This document shows positions 33,363-47,213 of a stretch of DNA of 64,000 bases, in pieces (within the stretch, counting starts at the first letter, position 1; every line of letters starts with the position of its first letter). Where the stretch lies: assembly GCA_030762935.1 (NCBI GenBank), contig CM060900.1:112496620-112560619 (forward strand), given 5' to 3'. This stretch comes from Hymenopus coronatus (Eukaryota; Arthropoda; Insecta; Mantodea; Hymenopodidae). Position numbers and translations under genes: made by a program. The notes below the pieces were generated by a model. It did not search any database. It was not told where the DNA came from and worked only from the letters and a program-made list of their open reading frames with translations.

Positions 33363-36300
33363 TTTCTATATCTGCTGATAGAAAAGTTTCAGAACTGATA
33401 TGGGGGTTATACTTATTTTATTCTATATTAATTATAAATGTAAGAAATCCTCCTTATTCTGCCATAATTACACCACTAATATTCCTAGTTCTATTAAATA
33501 TTTTTAAAATTATCTTCTGACAACGAGAAAAAACTTCCTATATCTATCATATGAGGGGGGGGGATGTTATTACTGAATATGTGACCAAATATATCACTTT
33601 TTCAGTAAGAGAGAGAGAGAGCAATATTGAAAGGCTGGCCTACAACCTAAAATGGTAATTTTGCTTACTTACCTTATCTATAGCATGATTTCATGATAAA
33701 ACCTAAAGCCTGATTTTGTAGCTTAAGTTTTTTAGAATAAGTTTCAGGCATATTTTCAGCTTTTAGTATCTATTAATAATGCAATACGCTTAAGCAATCA
33801 GACGTAGTTTTGTATTTTACTAATTTATTAATATGCTAATACATACCAGGTATACATTCCCAAAGATATATATTCCCAGTGACTCCAAACTTAGAATTCT
33901 TATTTGCGATGTGAACTGTCAGTAAATAATTATACATGTCCCTTCCTAGTTACTTGTAATATGATGTTTGAAATACTATAAGCCGATAATATTTACACCG
34001 CGGCAATATAAATTGTAATTGTAAATATTTATTTTTACATAACGGATAAATTTGCGTCCTAAAAATTAATTTAATATTCTAATATTGCTGGGTAAGAAAA
34101 TCATAACAAACATTCTGAATGGCTGATACAACAAACTGCCTGTCTCAACTCAATAAAGCTAAACATAATATGAATTTATTTATCAAGAATTAATTCAATT
34201 TTTAAACTCTCTGCAATGGCATACAATTCCTGATTATTCACCAATGAAAACCTGATTCATTGAAACTTGATGTATTGGCCTACTTATTTTGTGGTAGTTT
34301 GTGGATATAGTATAATCAATGTGGTTCTACATCAACTATTTTTCTTAAATTAGAACTGTTTTATTAGCATACTTTTTAACGACAGACAATCTCAAAGTTT
34401 GATACCAGTTGGTTACTTTTTGATTGCTGCAAAAAATTATACTTAGGTTTCTGGAAAATTTGGAATCATTATAGACCCAATAGTATATTTTAAAAATGGT
34501 CCTGCGTCTGTCATTTTGTACTATGAATTCTGCACCACTTTACAAAAAAAAAAAAAAAAAAAAAAAGGCATTACTCTTACACGCTTTGAAGTGGAGTAGT
34601 AAACTTTAGCACATTTTTTAGGAAAGATATTACCCTACAAATAGTTCCTGCTGTTACAGGTATGTATATGGCTTCTGTATGCTCAAGCCATGTGGTTTCT
34701 TTCTTTGGAAATATCTGCGAACTTATTTATTATACATTTTTTATTATAAATGATATGTTCTGATATAAATGGCCCATTTTCTTAGAAGCTGACGAATATA
34801 ACAACTAACTTTTAGGGTGATAAAAAGCTCTAAATTCTACTGTAATTCTGTTGTGATGTTAATGATATAGTAGGCTATTTTTTTAAAAAAAAAAAAAAAG
34901 TAACAAATTGTAAACTGAGGAGTTCATACGAATAAGGGCCTATACCGTAAAATACAGCTCAGAGCTACACGAGGTTGAATGTTTGTAACCTTTAAGAATG
35001 TTCAAATTGATACTGAAAATAATTCTTACAAATGGTTTTTGTTCCACTATAGTCCAGAATAAAGTTATCAACAGAAAACATAATTAATAATTTCCACACA
35101 TATTATAAATTCGACCTTATGGATCATAATATAAGCCTTTATTCCCAAGATCATACATGTTACCATCATCTCAAGGATTTATGTATTGTAGGATAATATA
35201 AATATTTGTGAAGAAACCTACTATGTCTATTCATTTTTTTTTCAATTTATAAATGACCAAAAACAAAGTTAGTGTAATATAAACCAAAATAAAATATGCA
35301 CTATCAAAATAGAATGCATGTCATTATTCTTTCATCAGCCATACGGGTTTTGATGATATTCTTCCCTTTTATCTGCTCTCAATACCTTTTCTTCTTCTTT
35401 TGCTTCTTCTTCGTCTGAAGAGGTTTGAGAGGACGTTCCAGTTGTTTTTTTTTTTTTTTTTTTGCTCCAAAATGTTTTCGTACCAATCTTCGTCTAAAAA
35501 TGGAGCTCTTACGTCTTTCTTCTTGAAGGGATTCAAAGGAACCAACTTCATTTCAGCAAGAATCGCTGTTTTTTTATTTTTTGTTAATTTCGAACAGTTC
35601 CATTACAATCTTTTAAATGTTGAAGGAGAAAAAAAATTGACAAATATGCGAAGGAAGCTATGAAAGTTTTAGTTGAGCTGTGGAGAAACTAGTAATAGTT
35701 TTGAATATGGAAGAGTACTCCTTTTAAAATGGATTTCCTCAGGCAAAAAGAAAGCATTACTGCAGACCATTCCTTCAATATCGAAATATTCCACAATATA
35801 TGCATATAATTTATCAGAAAGTTTGTACCTCCAATCCCAATGGGTCTAGAACAGGTTGTTCCAGCTTGTGTGCGCGCCAGAAAGGAGTTAGCCACTTATG
35901 CCTCACAGGGGTTTGCCTGCAATATTCAATACAGTTGGGAAGTGAGTGCAAGCTATCGTCAACGGCTGAATCAACTGTTGGAATGAACTGAAAAGGAGAG
36001 CAAGTTTTGTGATATGACCTTCGCCCAGTGAAGTATTGTTTATCTCTTTCTCCCTCTAGCCAGCTCTGGGGCTTTTGTTTCAGTATGCGTGAGCACTCGG
36101 ACTCAGACGAATCATATTGGAATAGCCTGGTGTAGAGTAATAGAACGTTTTCACAAGATACTATTGGAAGTTCGCTGCCTAATCTTGTGATTGTCGGCGA
36201 AAGAGCCTACAATATTTTTCAGAACCCTCTGCCAAAGGTGGCGTGACTTTAAAGTTTGGGTTTAGGTGGTTTGAGGTTGGAAATTAATCCTCGCAGTTGG

Positions 36301-36497
36301 CAAATATTCCACTTACTATTCCCTTAACTGAGGTGCGAATCCCGACTTGAAAGCAGTGTCTTCCAGTCTCCAGGAAATAGAGATTTTACTACGTTGCCTC
36401 TCACCCCTAAAAAAGGTCGTCTTTTGTTTACTAATGGTTACTGCCCATTGGCAGGGGGAGCGGTCCCGTTTGAAGACTATCATCCTTTGGAGAAAAC
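33363..36497. other. Non-coding, nothing recognised
   Basis: AT-rich sequence with a GA run near 33,606, poly-A at about 34,542-34,566 and 34,885-34,900, and poly-T near 35,442-35,463. Open frames at 35,369-35,663 run through the poly-T and translate it into Lys or Phe runs; I do not regard them as genes. The part 35,800-36,480 is less AT-rich but has no motif. Confidence 0.45.
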
Positions 36498-37819
36498 TAC
36501 GAGGCACGTCCAGAAAGTAAGTTCCGTTTCAATTTATCTCCGCTGCAGCGCTGCGATCGCAGTTCCTCACATGCGCGGTAGACGCTCAGTATCAAGGAGA
36601 AGAAACGTGCGCCATTTTGAGATCGCTGTCAGCCACATACGCTTTGTTATGCTTGTTTATAATGTCGGTGTTGATTGAAAATCCCGCCGCTTGTGAAATC
36701 AGATCTGTGATTCGTTTACTGAATGCTAGGAAAGTGAAACCAATTGAAATTTATCGGCAAATTTGCGAAGTTTACGGACAAAATGCGATGAGTGATTCAG
36801 TGGTGAGAAGATGGGTCCGACAGTTCAATGAAGGACGTAGTGAAGTGCACGATGAAGAACGAAGTGGGCGTCCATCTTTGGTTACAGAAAAACTGGTTCA
36901 CGCGATTGATGACAAGATCCAGAATAACCGCAAGTTAACAATTAGTGCTCTTGCTATGGAATTTCCCCAAAGCTCACGATCACTAATTCATGAAATTGTT
37001 ACCGAAAAACTGAAATTTCGTAAAATTTGCTCACATTGGGTACCAAAGATTCTTACTGAGCAACACAAAACAAAACGGATGGGTAGTGCATTTCAGTTTT
37101 TAACCCGTTATGATGAAGACGGCGAAGAATTTCTGACACAGATAGTCACAGGAGATAAGACTTGGGTTTCTTACGACACCCCTGAAAGTAAGCGGCAATC
37201 AATGGAATGGAGGCACACTTCATCCCCAGCAAAGGTTAAGCCGAAACAAATCTTGACACCTCGAAAAATGATGTGCACAGTATTCTGGGACTGGAAAGGC
37301 ATCTTACTCATTGATTTCTTACCGCGTGGTCAAACAATCAAAGCAGAGACACTTAGGAAATTGCACCGCGCAATACAGAATAAGCGCCGAGGATTGCTGT
37401 CAAAAGGTGTTGTTTTTCTTCACGACACGCACGACCACACACTGCAAATGTGACGAAAAACCTCCTACAGGGATTTGGCTGGGACGTTTTGACCATCCTC
37501 CGTACAGCCCTGACCTCGCTTCTAGCGACTTTTATCTGTTCTTACATCTCAAGTCTTTCCTTGGCGGTCAACACTTCAACAGTGACAAAGAGCTGAAAGA
37601 AAATGTTTCCAATTTTTTGAAGACACAGGCAGCAAACTTCTATGAAGAAGGTATACGAAAACTTGTGCCACGCTATGACAAATGCCTGCAAAATTTCGGC
37701 AGTTATGTGGAAAAGTAGTTTAAGAGTTGTAGAATTGTGTGCAATAAATAATTATTGTGTATCTGTACACAATTTAATTTTATTATCAAACGGAACTTAC
37801 TTTCTAGACGTACCTCGTA
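36498..37819 (+). mobile_element. Mariner-family DNA transposon with TIRs and TA duplication
   Basis: The element occupies 36,500-37,817 (1,318 bp) and is flanked by TA on both sides (36,498-36,499 and 37,818-37,819). Its terminal inverted repeats are about 30 bp: left CGAGGCACGTCCAGAAAGTA and on, right the inverse of CGAGGTACGTCTAGAAAGTA and on, with two mismatches over 30 positions. Length, TIRs and target site are as expected for a full-length mariner. It holds one transposase gene with a single frame break. It lies just left of the compositional boundary near 38.5 kb. Confidence 0.96.
36662..37718 (+). pseudogene. Mariner transposase, one frameshift
   Basis: The likely start is ATG at 36,662 (MSVLIENPAACEIRSVIRLL); an in-frame ATG at 36,617 lies in the leader. 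The N-terminal region holds two helix-turn-helix units with VRRWVRQFNEGR and HDEERSGRPSLV, which bind the inverted repeats. The catalytic domain shows VTGDKTWVSYDTPESK (first Asp) and GVVFLHDTHDHT (second Asp, normally HDNARPH). The frame breaks right after this, near 37,425-37,455, with a stop at 37,451-37,453. The sequence resumes in another frame with HPPYSPDLASSDFYLF (third Asp of the DD34D triad) to SYVEK at 37,718. Cut-and-paste transposition is the family role; this copy cannot encode a full enzyme as it stands. Confidence 0.93.
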
Positions 37820-38300
37820 GATATTCGCATGTACCTTTATTCAAGTGGTGTCATCAATTGCAATCAAAAGACGGCGTATTTTAAAATATAATCTGATCTC
37901 TCTTAATTTCAAAACATTGCATAAAAGTTCATTACCGAGGTTGGAAGATATGCATCTACATCTTGTGAAAAATTAAGCTCGATGCCTCAAATATTTTCTG
38001 AGATAATGGGTCTGGAATTGAGTAAATATAACAATGGCGGGTTAGGACTTTTAATATTTCCTTAAACATTTGCTATGTATTAACTGGAGCGAAAAGGAAA
38101 GTAATTATTAATGGGTTTACAGCGGCTGTATCTATTCAGTGGCCTGTAACCTCGATGTTCACACCGGCAGTGCTACTCTCTTTTTCACATTATTTTATTT
38201 TTCTTTGCGTCAAGAAACTTTATTGTACAACAGATTGCGTCCATGCGGATTCTTCCAGTACACAGCGGGAAAACAGCCAAGAAGAATGGCAGAGCTCACT

Positions 38301-38510
38301 TGGGCAGTGTGGTGATAGCGTATCTGCCTCACATTCAACAGGTAGCGAGTTCTAATCTTGGTTAGGGTGAGTTACCCGGATAAGGTTTTTTTCGGGGTTT
38401 TCCCTTATTCTAATTATGGGGTGCCATCTCGTTAAGGTAAAGAACATTGACATTTAGCATTTAGCTGTCAGCACACAAATAAGTCCACGTTGACAAAGTA
38501 GGACTATGGA
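38301..38510 (+). mobile_element. tRNA-derived SINE of another family
   Basis: The head GGGCAGTGTGGTGATAGCGT, TCTGCCTCACATTCAACAGG and a degenerate B box AGTTCTAATCTTGG are followed by TTAGGGTGAGTTACCCGGAT and a TTTTTTTCGGGGTTTTCCC segment. This layout is typical of arthropod tRNA-derived SINEs. It differs from families A to D. The end is approximate. Confidence 0.7.
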
Positions 38511-39355
38511 TGCTCTCAAAATTCCAATCATATCCTGTTGAATTGAGAGTGATATTGTTCCTTAATCAGTGAGAAACAAACATAACTATTTTCATAATTA
38601 GATTATATTAGTTTACTGGTGGCCAAGAACATAGATCATGTCAAGGACATGTACAGTTAAGCAACACATATGTTTGCTATCAGTATGTTTTCATGTAACC
38701 TTCAGTTATAATTTATCTTATTAACTGCCTTTCATTGTGTTACGTGCACATTGGTGTGGAACTTGATGCTGTCATGGCTAATATGGTGAATAATCAGGAG
38801 TGTAACCTAAATATTTGCATTCTAATCAAATAAAACTTTTAATGCCGGGTTACAATAAATTGTCAGAAGCTTACTGCACAATTCATTGAGAAAAAAGTTT
38901 ATATATGTATATAAATAAAACTAAAAAAGCAAACTTACATCTTGGCACTCCAAGAGTAATACAACTATAACTTTAAGATAGATAATATAGCAATCAAATA
39001 TTTTATCACGCCAGCAAATCAGATTTAACTGTTTTAAATTATGTATTTTGCTTAGTAAATTTCAGAATAATAAAATATTTTTCTTTAAAGTAGTTCCATA
39101 GAACTTCTGTAAATAACATTTAAAACTTGAGCCTCAAAAGTAATTATGGATTGTTCACATCATTAACAGAAATGGATCCTACATAAACAATTAAAATGTA
39201 CAAGTCTGTAAGTCTTGGAGTAAATGTCTATAAATGTGCAGAGCTGATTCATATGAGAACCTGTGATTAGCGGAGTGACCACTCTCTCACCATAATAATA
39301 TATAATTAAGAATTTACATAGATTCACATAAGTACTATCTCAACTATAAAATAAT

Positions 39356-39365
39356 AATGATGATG

Positions 39366-39411
<46 letters not shown>

Positions 39412-39456
39412 TAATAATAATAATAATAATTTAATAATAATAATAATAATAATAAT
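39356..39456. repeat. AAT trinucleotide microsatellite
   Basis: A run of AAT units with a few interruptions (GAT, ACA, a TTT break near 39,430). Confidence 0.97.
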
Positions 39457-42400
39457 TATGCATTTTCAAAATATGATGCATCTGTTGTATAATAAAATAA
39501 AATTTTAATGATTCCGTTAAAATGTTAAATGTTCTACTATGATATCATAACAAAATTTAAGATAGTTATGTAGATCAATAAAAGGTAACTTTAATTTAGA
39601 TTCCTTTTTTAGTCCATTTAGTCTATGCTTTGGTTAATATGCAATAAACTCAGCATCATTCCTATGATCTGGCAGACTTTATACATAACTGTAATTTTAA
39701 TAGTGCCAGGTTTTGTTCCTGTGAAACTCTTTGATGATTATTTAAACTGAAATAAAATTCTCTCATCTATCTCACATTCATCTTCATTCACTACTCTTCA
39801 CAGTTTAGATGTGTATGCAGTATAGGGGTGGGACAATAGGAGACATTTTAAAATGATTTTATTGTTATAAAGCTTTGTGATATTATATTTGAAACATTCT
39901 GAATATTTTTCTCTGCCCTGAAGAGCAGACTTCTTCAAGGCATATCTTAAATAATGTATACATGCTTTATTATGTAAATATTAAGAAAATATATTAAACA
40001 CATTAAGTATACCCATACACTAAGGAACCTTAGTATATAAGTATCACCATGTTTGTTTACTTCAGTTACTTCAGCTTTTTGGAACGTTAAATACCTATAA
40101 CTGATATTTGGTACAATATTAAACTGAAGATTTCAAAAGTTTATTTCTTGATTTGTAATTGTTTAATATAATTTGTATTCCTTCAAATGACTCTAGAATC
40201 AATCATGACAGTTGCTTTAGTTATGCAGATTTTAATCCTCAAACAAATAGGAGTTCTTTTAATTTCCAAAATTTATAATTTTAACTCAAATGGTTTCCAG
40301 CATATATGACCACATAGTACAAAATTAGCAGTGTGCTATTTATGTGTGCAGTTCTTTGCCATTATGATAAATTATCCCCTTATGGTAATGAATGTGTACG
40401 TTCTATCTGTATAAAAACATTGCAAACTATGCTTATTTAAAAACTTGATCATACATAGCATTTAAAATTTAGCAAATAAACTGGTGGGGAAAAATTAGGA
40501 CCACATATGCACAAAAACAACCCTCATCTGACAATCCTTAAGTAATGTGAAAAACAAGTAAAAATAATAATTTTCCTATAACTTATAATTCTTTGCAAAT
40601 GAATGTGTAAAAAATACCACATGTAACATTTAATTGCACAGTCAAAACAATCAATTTCATATGTCAACTTATAAAACTGACTTATTAAAGGAAATAAAGA
40701 TAAAATGTGCCAGAATTCGTCCATTGTATTTTACCTTTTAGTTCAGGAAACTACAAAATCTCTCTACATTCCTCCAGTTTGTTTTTATTTGTTCAAAATA
40801 AAATTACTGTGGTGGCAATTCACTTTCTTCATTTGATCATCAAACATCACATTCTTTGCACTATTTGCAATAGTCTTTGAATCGGTGCCATGTTGGAAGT
40901 AATTTTCAAAATCTGTCTACTGCTGTAAGACAAAAATTTAAATACATTAAATCAATATGTAATTATTTTACACATTTATGACCATATCATAAAATTTAGT
41001 GATTTTACTTCCAAGCTGTTGCCTCTATTTTGAAAACATGTGCTACAATAATTTGTACTATGTGGAATGCACTTTCTGCATTTGAACATTTTTATGAAGA
41101 AATTAAGTTTTGAATATAAACAGGAGCTTTTTTCCCTTAATGATCCAGAAACTTTCTTATATGAAAATATATATTTTCCCCATGACTTGCAGTAAACATG
41201 TGACTACTTTTCATCTATATGTAACTTATGCCTTGTTAACAAGTGTTAAGCCTTGTTTGCCTAAAATTAACTACATCTGCTTTAACGGAAAAACAGGCTT
41301 AATTACTTGGCAGTCAGAAATACTAACCTCCATTCCTACTATTCTTATTCCACTTGGGAAGAAACAAAATGGCCTAAAGTTTAAGATGCAGTTTTTTCCT
41401 GGAGTAAACTCTCAAAAATTTGATGATATTTTTATCCAAATATTAATATCAGTTTCTAGCATATCCAAATGAAATGCAATAATCACATTTCTAGAACATG
41501 TTTTTCTGAATAGCCTGGAGTCTCCGAGTCATGCTTGAACCAAGAAAGCAGGAAGGAGAAAGCCAGTAGACATGACGTTAACAGTAGCATTCTAGTTGCC
41601 ATAATTTTCCTTCAATGCTGTGCGGGTCCAAGTTTTTCCAGTAAATGCTTAGTGCAAATGAAGGTGTTAGCATAAAACACATGTTGGCGTGGGCTATAGA
41701 TTTGTTTAATTCTAAGTGTTCGAAAATATATTTTCTTCTGCACTTCTTTCAAATTATCTTTTAAGCATGTGTGCTGCATGTACATTAAATTAATTATTTA
41801 TATAACTGCTGAAAATGTACTCAAAATGACAGATATTTATGTGTGATACTCCCATCAAAACAGGTCCATGCCCACAAGTGTGTAGGATACTCATAGACAG
41901 ATTTAGAGTTGGCATATGTCCCAGAAAACTAGAATTGTCCTGATTTCGAAAGTTGGAAGCAATGTTCCAACCAGATTGGTAAAAATTCCGGATTTATAGG
42001 TTAGAAACATTTAACAAAATTATGCCATATTAATAATGTCCACTATGAAATGCATTTGAAGTTTTCCCCTCAACTACCATTGTTGCCTACTATTTGATCG
42101 GATACTTGACTATAAGCTCTTAGTTTAATTTTATCAATAAGTATTGGTAAGATATCAAATATATTGTTTGTGCTCTCTTAGCTGGTGATTGGCGTTTATT
42201 GACCTCATGCTGAAGGCTCTGAAAACGGTAGGAGAGAGTGAATATGCCAGTCTGGTCTCATAACACTAGCAAAAGCACCAATTGGAAGTAACCTTTATGA
42301 TCAGAAAATCATGTTTGGTATAAGAACATCTAATGACCATTAAGTTGAAGTATGTGCAATTCTTATTTAAAGTGTCCAAATTCAATATACTTTACATAAG

Positions 42401-43477
42401 CATTAAAAATAATTGGGAATTGTACTTTTTTATGGCAAATGATTATGACAACCCTAGATATAGTCACTGGCAGGAAAATGAAGCAACCACTGTATTATTT
42501 TGGTAACATGAAACAATGATTGTGTGCATACTATAGACTAATGAAAGTGTATGAGTAGAATACATAAGAAATTGTGCATCTACAGTGCTGCTGTTTACCA
42601 TGTATCTTACTGAACTCAACCCACCTGCGTTCTCGGCTGAAATATGATGTGTACTCTTTGTACATGGCAATTGATTAAACATTGATTTAATAATATATAT
42701 CAAGGATCATAAAAAGAATACTGCAGAATTTGTTTCTCCCTGACTGGATAAATGTTTGGCATTATTTTTCTTTTTTGCTCTTATTTACTAAGATTAATCT
42801 CCTCTCCAGAAAGAATAGGATAGAAGTTAAACTATTAGAATAGTTAACATTTTTATTTTCAAAAAATTTCCTCCGTGGGAAACATAATATGTCAAGCTTT
42901 GGAAGTTTCTGCTGCAGAAGTAAACAGACATGGCATTACTTTAATATTTGGAAAAACTCAGAACAGATGCACTCTGAGCTTCAATTTTAATTGTAATAGC
43001 ACTGTTGCTTAAATATACCTAGAGTTTGTGTTCTGGTAGCTCTATAAAGTAAATAAAATTTTATAATAATTCAGATACTACTAGAAAGCATTATTAAAAA
43101 TATCTACAACTACAAATTCACAATACTGGAATATAACTATACTTTCAATTCCAAAATAAATACATTTACCATTTTGCAGTTCTAGTTTTAATTACACAAT
43201 GAGGTACATTTCATTATTACTATAGGAGAAGATACCTTAACATGGAGGTTGGTTTCTTAGTTCCGACTGCCTTAACAGATGAAAATGCTCTTGAGATTTT
43301 ATGTATTGTGATTATGAGGATTATCGAATTACTACTAAAGTTTTCATTTTAAAGCTTATAATGTTTTATAATAAAGATTTCACACAATACACAAATGCTT
43401 ACTCATTTCACAATTATATTATCCTACATAGTAAATTTTATTCATTCAGTCTTGGAATACATAAACAGTGCATTAAT

Positions 43478-43645
43478 CATCATTATCATCATCATCAGTA
43501 GCAGCAGCAGTGGCTGCCATTGCAGATGTTGACCATCAATGGCCATCAGCATTGTGATTAACATCACCGCCACTGCCACCACCACCATCATTACCACTGC
43601 CGCTGTTATCATCATTGCTAATTGTCATTATCTTTTTCATCATTA
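43478..43645. repeat. Imperfect trinucleotide repeat cluster
   Basis: Runs of ATC, CAG and CAC triplets interleaved with non-repeat triplets. The frame could encode His, Ser or Thr runs, but stops surround it and there is no sign of a gene. Confidence 0.8.
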
Positions 43646-46600
43646 TTATAAATAATTAGATCAGGTTTAGGGTGAATGATATTCTAAATTACTAAATCTG
43701 TTGTGAAAAAAATTACTTCCCTGAACTGATACTCGACAGTAACCAAAGAAGAACTGGTACTATGATCTAGCTGTAAATTTATCCCAAAAAATAAAAAATA
43801 GCATCATGTGCATAAATTTATATGATACATACATCATAGAAATGTAAGAACACATCAATAATTCTTCATCACCATTTATTTTGTTGTTATTTTATTGTGA
43901 ATTTATAAATGTAATAGTTACAAAATATCTGTGAGGTATTATACAATTTCTTTTACAAAGTCTACTGCTTTATAAAGTGAATAGTATTCATTCATTTGCA
44001 TACTCAATTAACATTTCATCACTAAATAAATATATAATTAAATACATACTAGTACTCAGAAACACTTCAACCTGTGATGTCTCTCTTCTCTTTACTGTAT
44101 TTCTTCTTCTTTCTAAAACTATCTTCTTTATCTTCCTCGTCTACATCTTCCCTAATGCTCTGTCTTCTGTCAGCTTTCCCCAAAAGTTTTGTTTGCATCA
44201 TTACTTATGTTCTTAGATTATTTGCATAAACATTTAGATTTTTTATTTAAATATCCTGTAAGTCATACCAGAATGTATAACCTCTTCAATATTTGCTGTG
44301 CTATAGTAGATAGTATCTTTCAGTGAAGATAACTATTTCTGTTTAAAGTTAATGTCCATAAATTAGTTAATTATAAGCTTGTAGCCAGCCTGCCCTCAGG
44401 TTTATGTTGTCTAAAAGCTGAAGATAGTCAAAAATCTACACATAGTTGATGAGTGACATAAAATAACTATGCAGAAACTGTTATTTATATAACCATAGTC
44501 ATATATTGTTTATATAGATTTTATAGCTTTATTGGTTTTGCATTTCTCTGCATAAAATTTACTCTCAAATCACTCTGATGAAGTCAATAGCAATACTTAC
44601 AAAATTTTGAAAATTATAAAGTATGTGTTGTATTAAACTTAGTAGTTGTAAAACTTCTTCATTTAGCCCTTATTACTAGATATAAAGGTTTAGTTGTGCT
44701 ATAATAGCAGCTAGTCCCTATTAGAAAATCTACTTTAACTACTAACTGTTATGAATAGAATGATTTCAAATATTTTATCAAATACTCACTGTGTCATAAT
44801 GAAGCATTGATGCCTATTACACATTTGAGAATTTATGCAGCTTTCTTGAAGGATGGTAATGCTTCCGGATTTCTGCACTCATAAAAACTGACTTATAGGA
44901 TAGAACCTTTACTTTACCCTTAATTTCTTTTCTCTCTTTGTTTTCTGTTAGCCTTCCATTTACCAATAACCTCTTCTGCAATCTGTGAATTTATTAGGTT
45001 TGCTCGAACCCTCTTGCTACCTACTCTGATTTTACAACTTTTTTTATTTTTTATATGTAAGCAGCATTACTCTGTGCATCACTAGAATTTTTTCATATTT
45101 ACTCTTGTAAAGTATATTTTACGTGTGTTTTATTTCCTAATTATAACACTTCTTTCAGCTTGTGATATAAAGTTTGCTCACTTGTGATCAGATATGATTG
45201 TTATAGATATATGCTGTATGTGTACCATATATGGGAATCTGTTATAGAAAATGTAGATTTCTTATTTCCTCAAATTTGTTTACAGAGTTATGGTTTCTAA
45301 TTTTATTTTTTTTGATAAGTGTGTAAGTTTAAGCATATATTTTCTCTATATAGTATAGTATGTTGTATTATATCTAAGCTAAATACCAATAGTTTTGAAT
45401 TTGCAGTAGATGGTTGATGATTAGACACTTTAATGTATTTACTCATCTTATGCTATACTGTATTTGCTAATATTATATAAAGTTTCATATTCCAGCCAGA
45501 TAATCATCAAGCATTTAACTGATCATGTAGCTAATTGTGCAGCAGCTAATGACAGTTTACATAAGACTTAATGTGTATCTGTGGCTTTGAAGCAGACGCA
45601 TGAAGCATTCTCATTTATTTTTAATTAAACAAAAGTAAAATGAATGCACAGTTAACTACATTTTACTGAATACATGTTTCCATTAATGAACATTTTCCTA
45701 CTATCAATGCCAGATTACCAATAGAGAACAGCCATCATGTTATGCTATTAAATATCTATTTCTTCACTTATTATTCTCCTCTTGCCAGGCTGCATCACTC
45801 GAACAACTTTTCTATGCTTCTCATTTTCTTAATGACTTATGCTATTCATTGCCTTCTTTCAGAAATGTTAATTGTTGTTTATGTTGTACTTTTCTATAGC
45901 TGTTCCACTGTTTTCCTGTGTGTACTGTTTGTTGCTCTCAGTCGCAAACCATCCATGTAAATGTGGGCCTACATGCACGTTCCTCTAATCTGTTAAAAAG
46001 TAGTCCATACTACTATTTGAAATTATTTTGAGCTGTTCAGAGAACCTGTTTTATATATATTAAGATATTTAACTTCTCTGTTAATTTAAGTATGTCCCAT
46101 TTATTTGTGAAAAATTTCCCACAAAAACTACTGGAAACCATGTAGCATTTGTACTGATTTGCATTAATATAAGTCTTGCTTGCTGGCTTGACATTTTTAG
46201 GCTAAAAAGATTAAATTTGGTAGCTTAATTCTCAAAGAAAAATAAAAATATATTAAGCATCAAAATCTTCCTTTACTAAATACTATGAAATCATACATTA
46301 CTGTAAAATTTATCTAGCAGAACCATAATGTTACAAAGTAACTGATTTAGTTTTATAAATCTTAAAATAAAAACTAACAGTAATCGTTTAAGCTAATAAT
46401 CTGTCTGTTTGCATTATTTATAATAAATATAATATGTAAAACTTATTCTTTCATTGTATAGTAAGCAAATATGTAGCCATTGCATATGAGTAAAAGCTAA
46501 GAGATTTAATCTGCTACAGCCTCTGAAATCTTCAAGCATACATTTTTTATTACAATGTTATATAATTGCAATACCAAAGCAACCTGTCTAATATTTATTT

Positions 46601-47213
46601 ACAAAGCATTTTAAAATTTAGCTGCGCAAATTGCAAGCTCAGCAGAAAGTTTTAACACAAAAATTTTGAAACATGGAGCTTTTTAATCTATGGATATAAA
46701 ATTCCCTATAATATAGTGTAATCACTGCAGATAGCATTCCATTTATTAAATTTCACTTGAATATTTTGATATATGTGAACTTATTTTCAGGGGAAACTTA
46801 TTTTTACTATGCAGTGCCATGGCCAAAGCAGCAGTCTCACTTACAAAAGAAGAGTAAGGTTTCAAATCTTACCAGTGCATTAACCAATGAGCTCTGACAC
46901 TCAAATTTCACCATAAAAATGGACCTTCTAGGTCTTCACGTGTTTCTGGAGCATAAAAGATAATATTACTTCATTCCTCATCTGCAATCTCATTAGACCA
47001 GAAATCAAGCCACTGTATGTGGAAATGCTGACATGAAAAGTAATCCTATTATAAGGGGAATATAGTTGGTATAAAACAGGCATAGTTTTAAAGGAGGAAT
47101 TAAAGGTCATAATTACATTAGCTGAGTTTTTAGTTTAGAAAAAGGTGTGTAGCAATATGGGACTTGGTTATAAACCCAAATTCAAATGGAAAATACTAAA
47201 CATGCCTTGAGTA

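Larger units (their letters stand above)
38511..47213. other. AT-rich, CpG-depleted, repeat-poor region
   Basis: I recognise no exon or transposon in this stretch. CpG is almost absent: a hand count finds none in 39,601-40,080, against 8 in 601-1,080. The longest open frame (41,110-41,472, 120 codons, + strand) has no motif, lacks splice context and shows low-complexity hydrophobic composition, so I do not call it. AAT and mixed trinucleotide repeats are present. It could be intronic or untranslated sequence of an unidentified gene. Confidence 0.5.

Noticed and set aside
35369..35663. Lys/Arg-rich and Phe-rich open frames
   Set aside because: They are produced by a poly-T tract and its flanks; no homology recognised.
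41110..41472. 120-codon + strand open frame
   Set aside because: No domain, no start or splice context, and composition as expected from AT-rich non-coding DNA.
43478..43645. Triplet repeat as a coding His/Ser/Thr tract
   Set aside because: Stops close the frames on both sides and there is no conserved sequence next to it.
46800..46930. tRNA-like sequence with GGTTTCAAATC
   Set aside because: Only a weak B-box resemblance; the A box and any second copy are missing.
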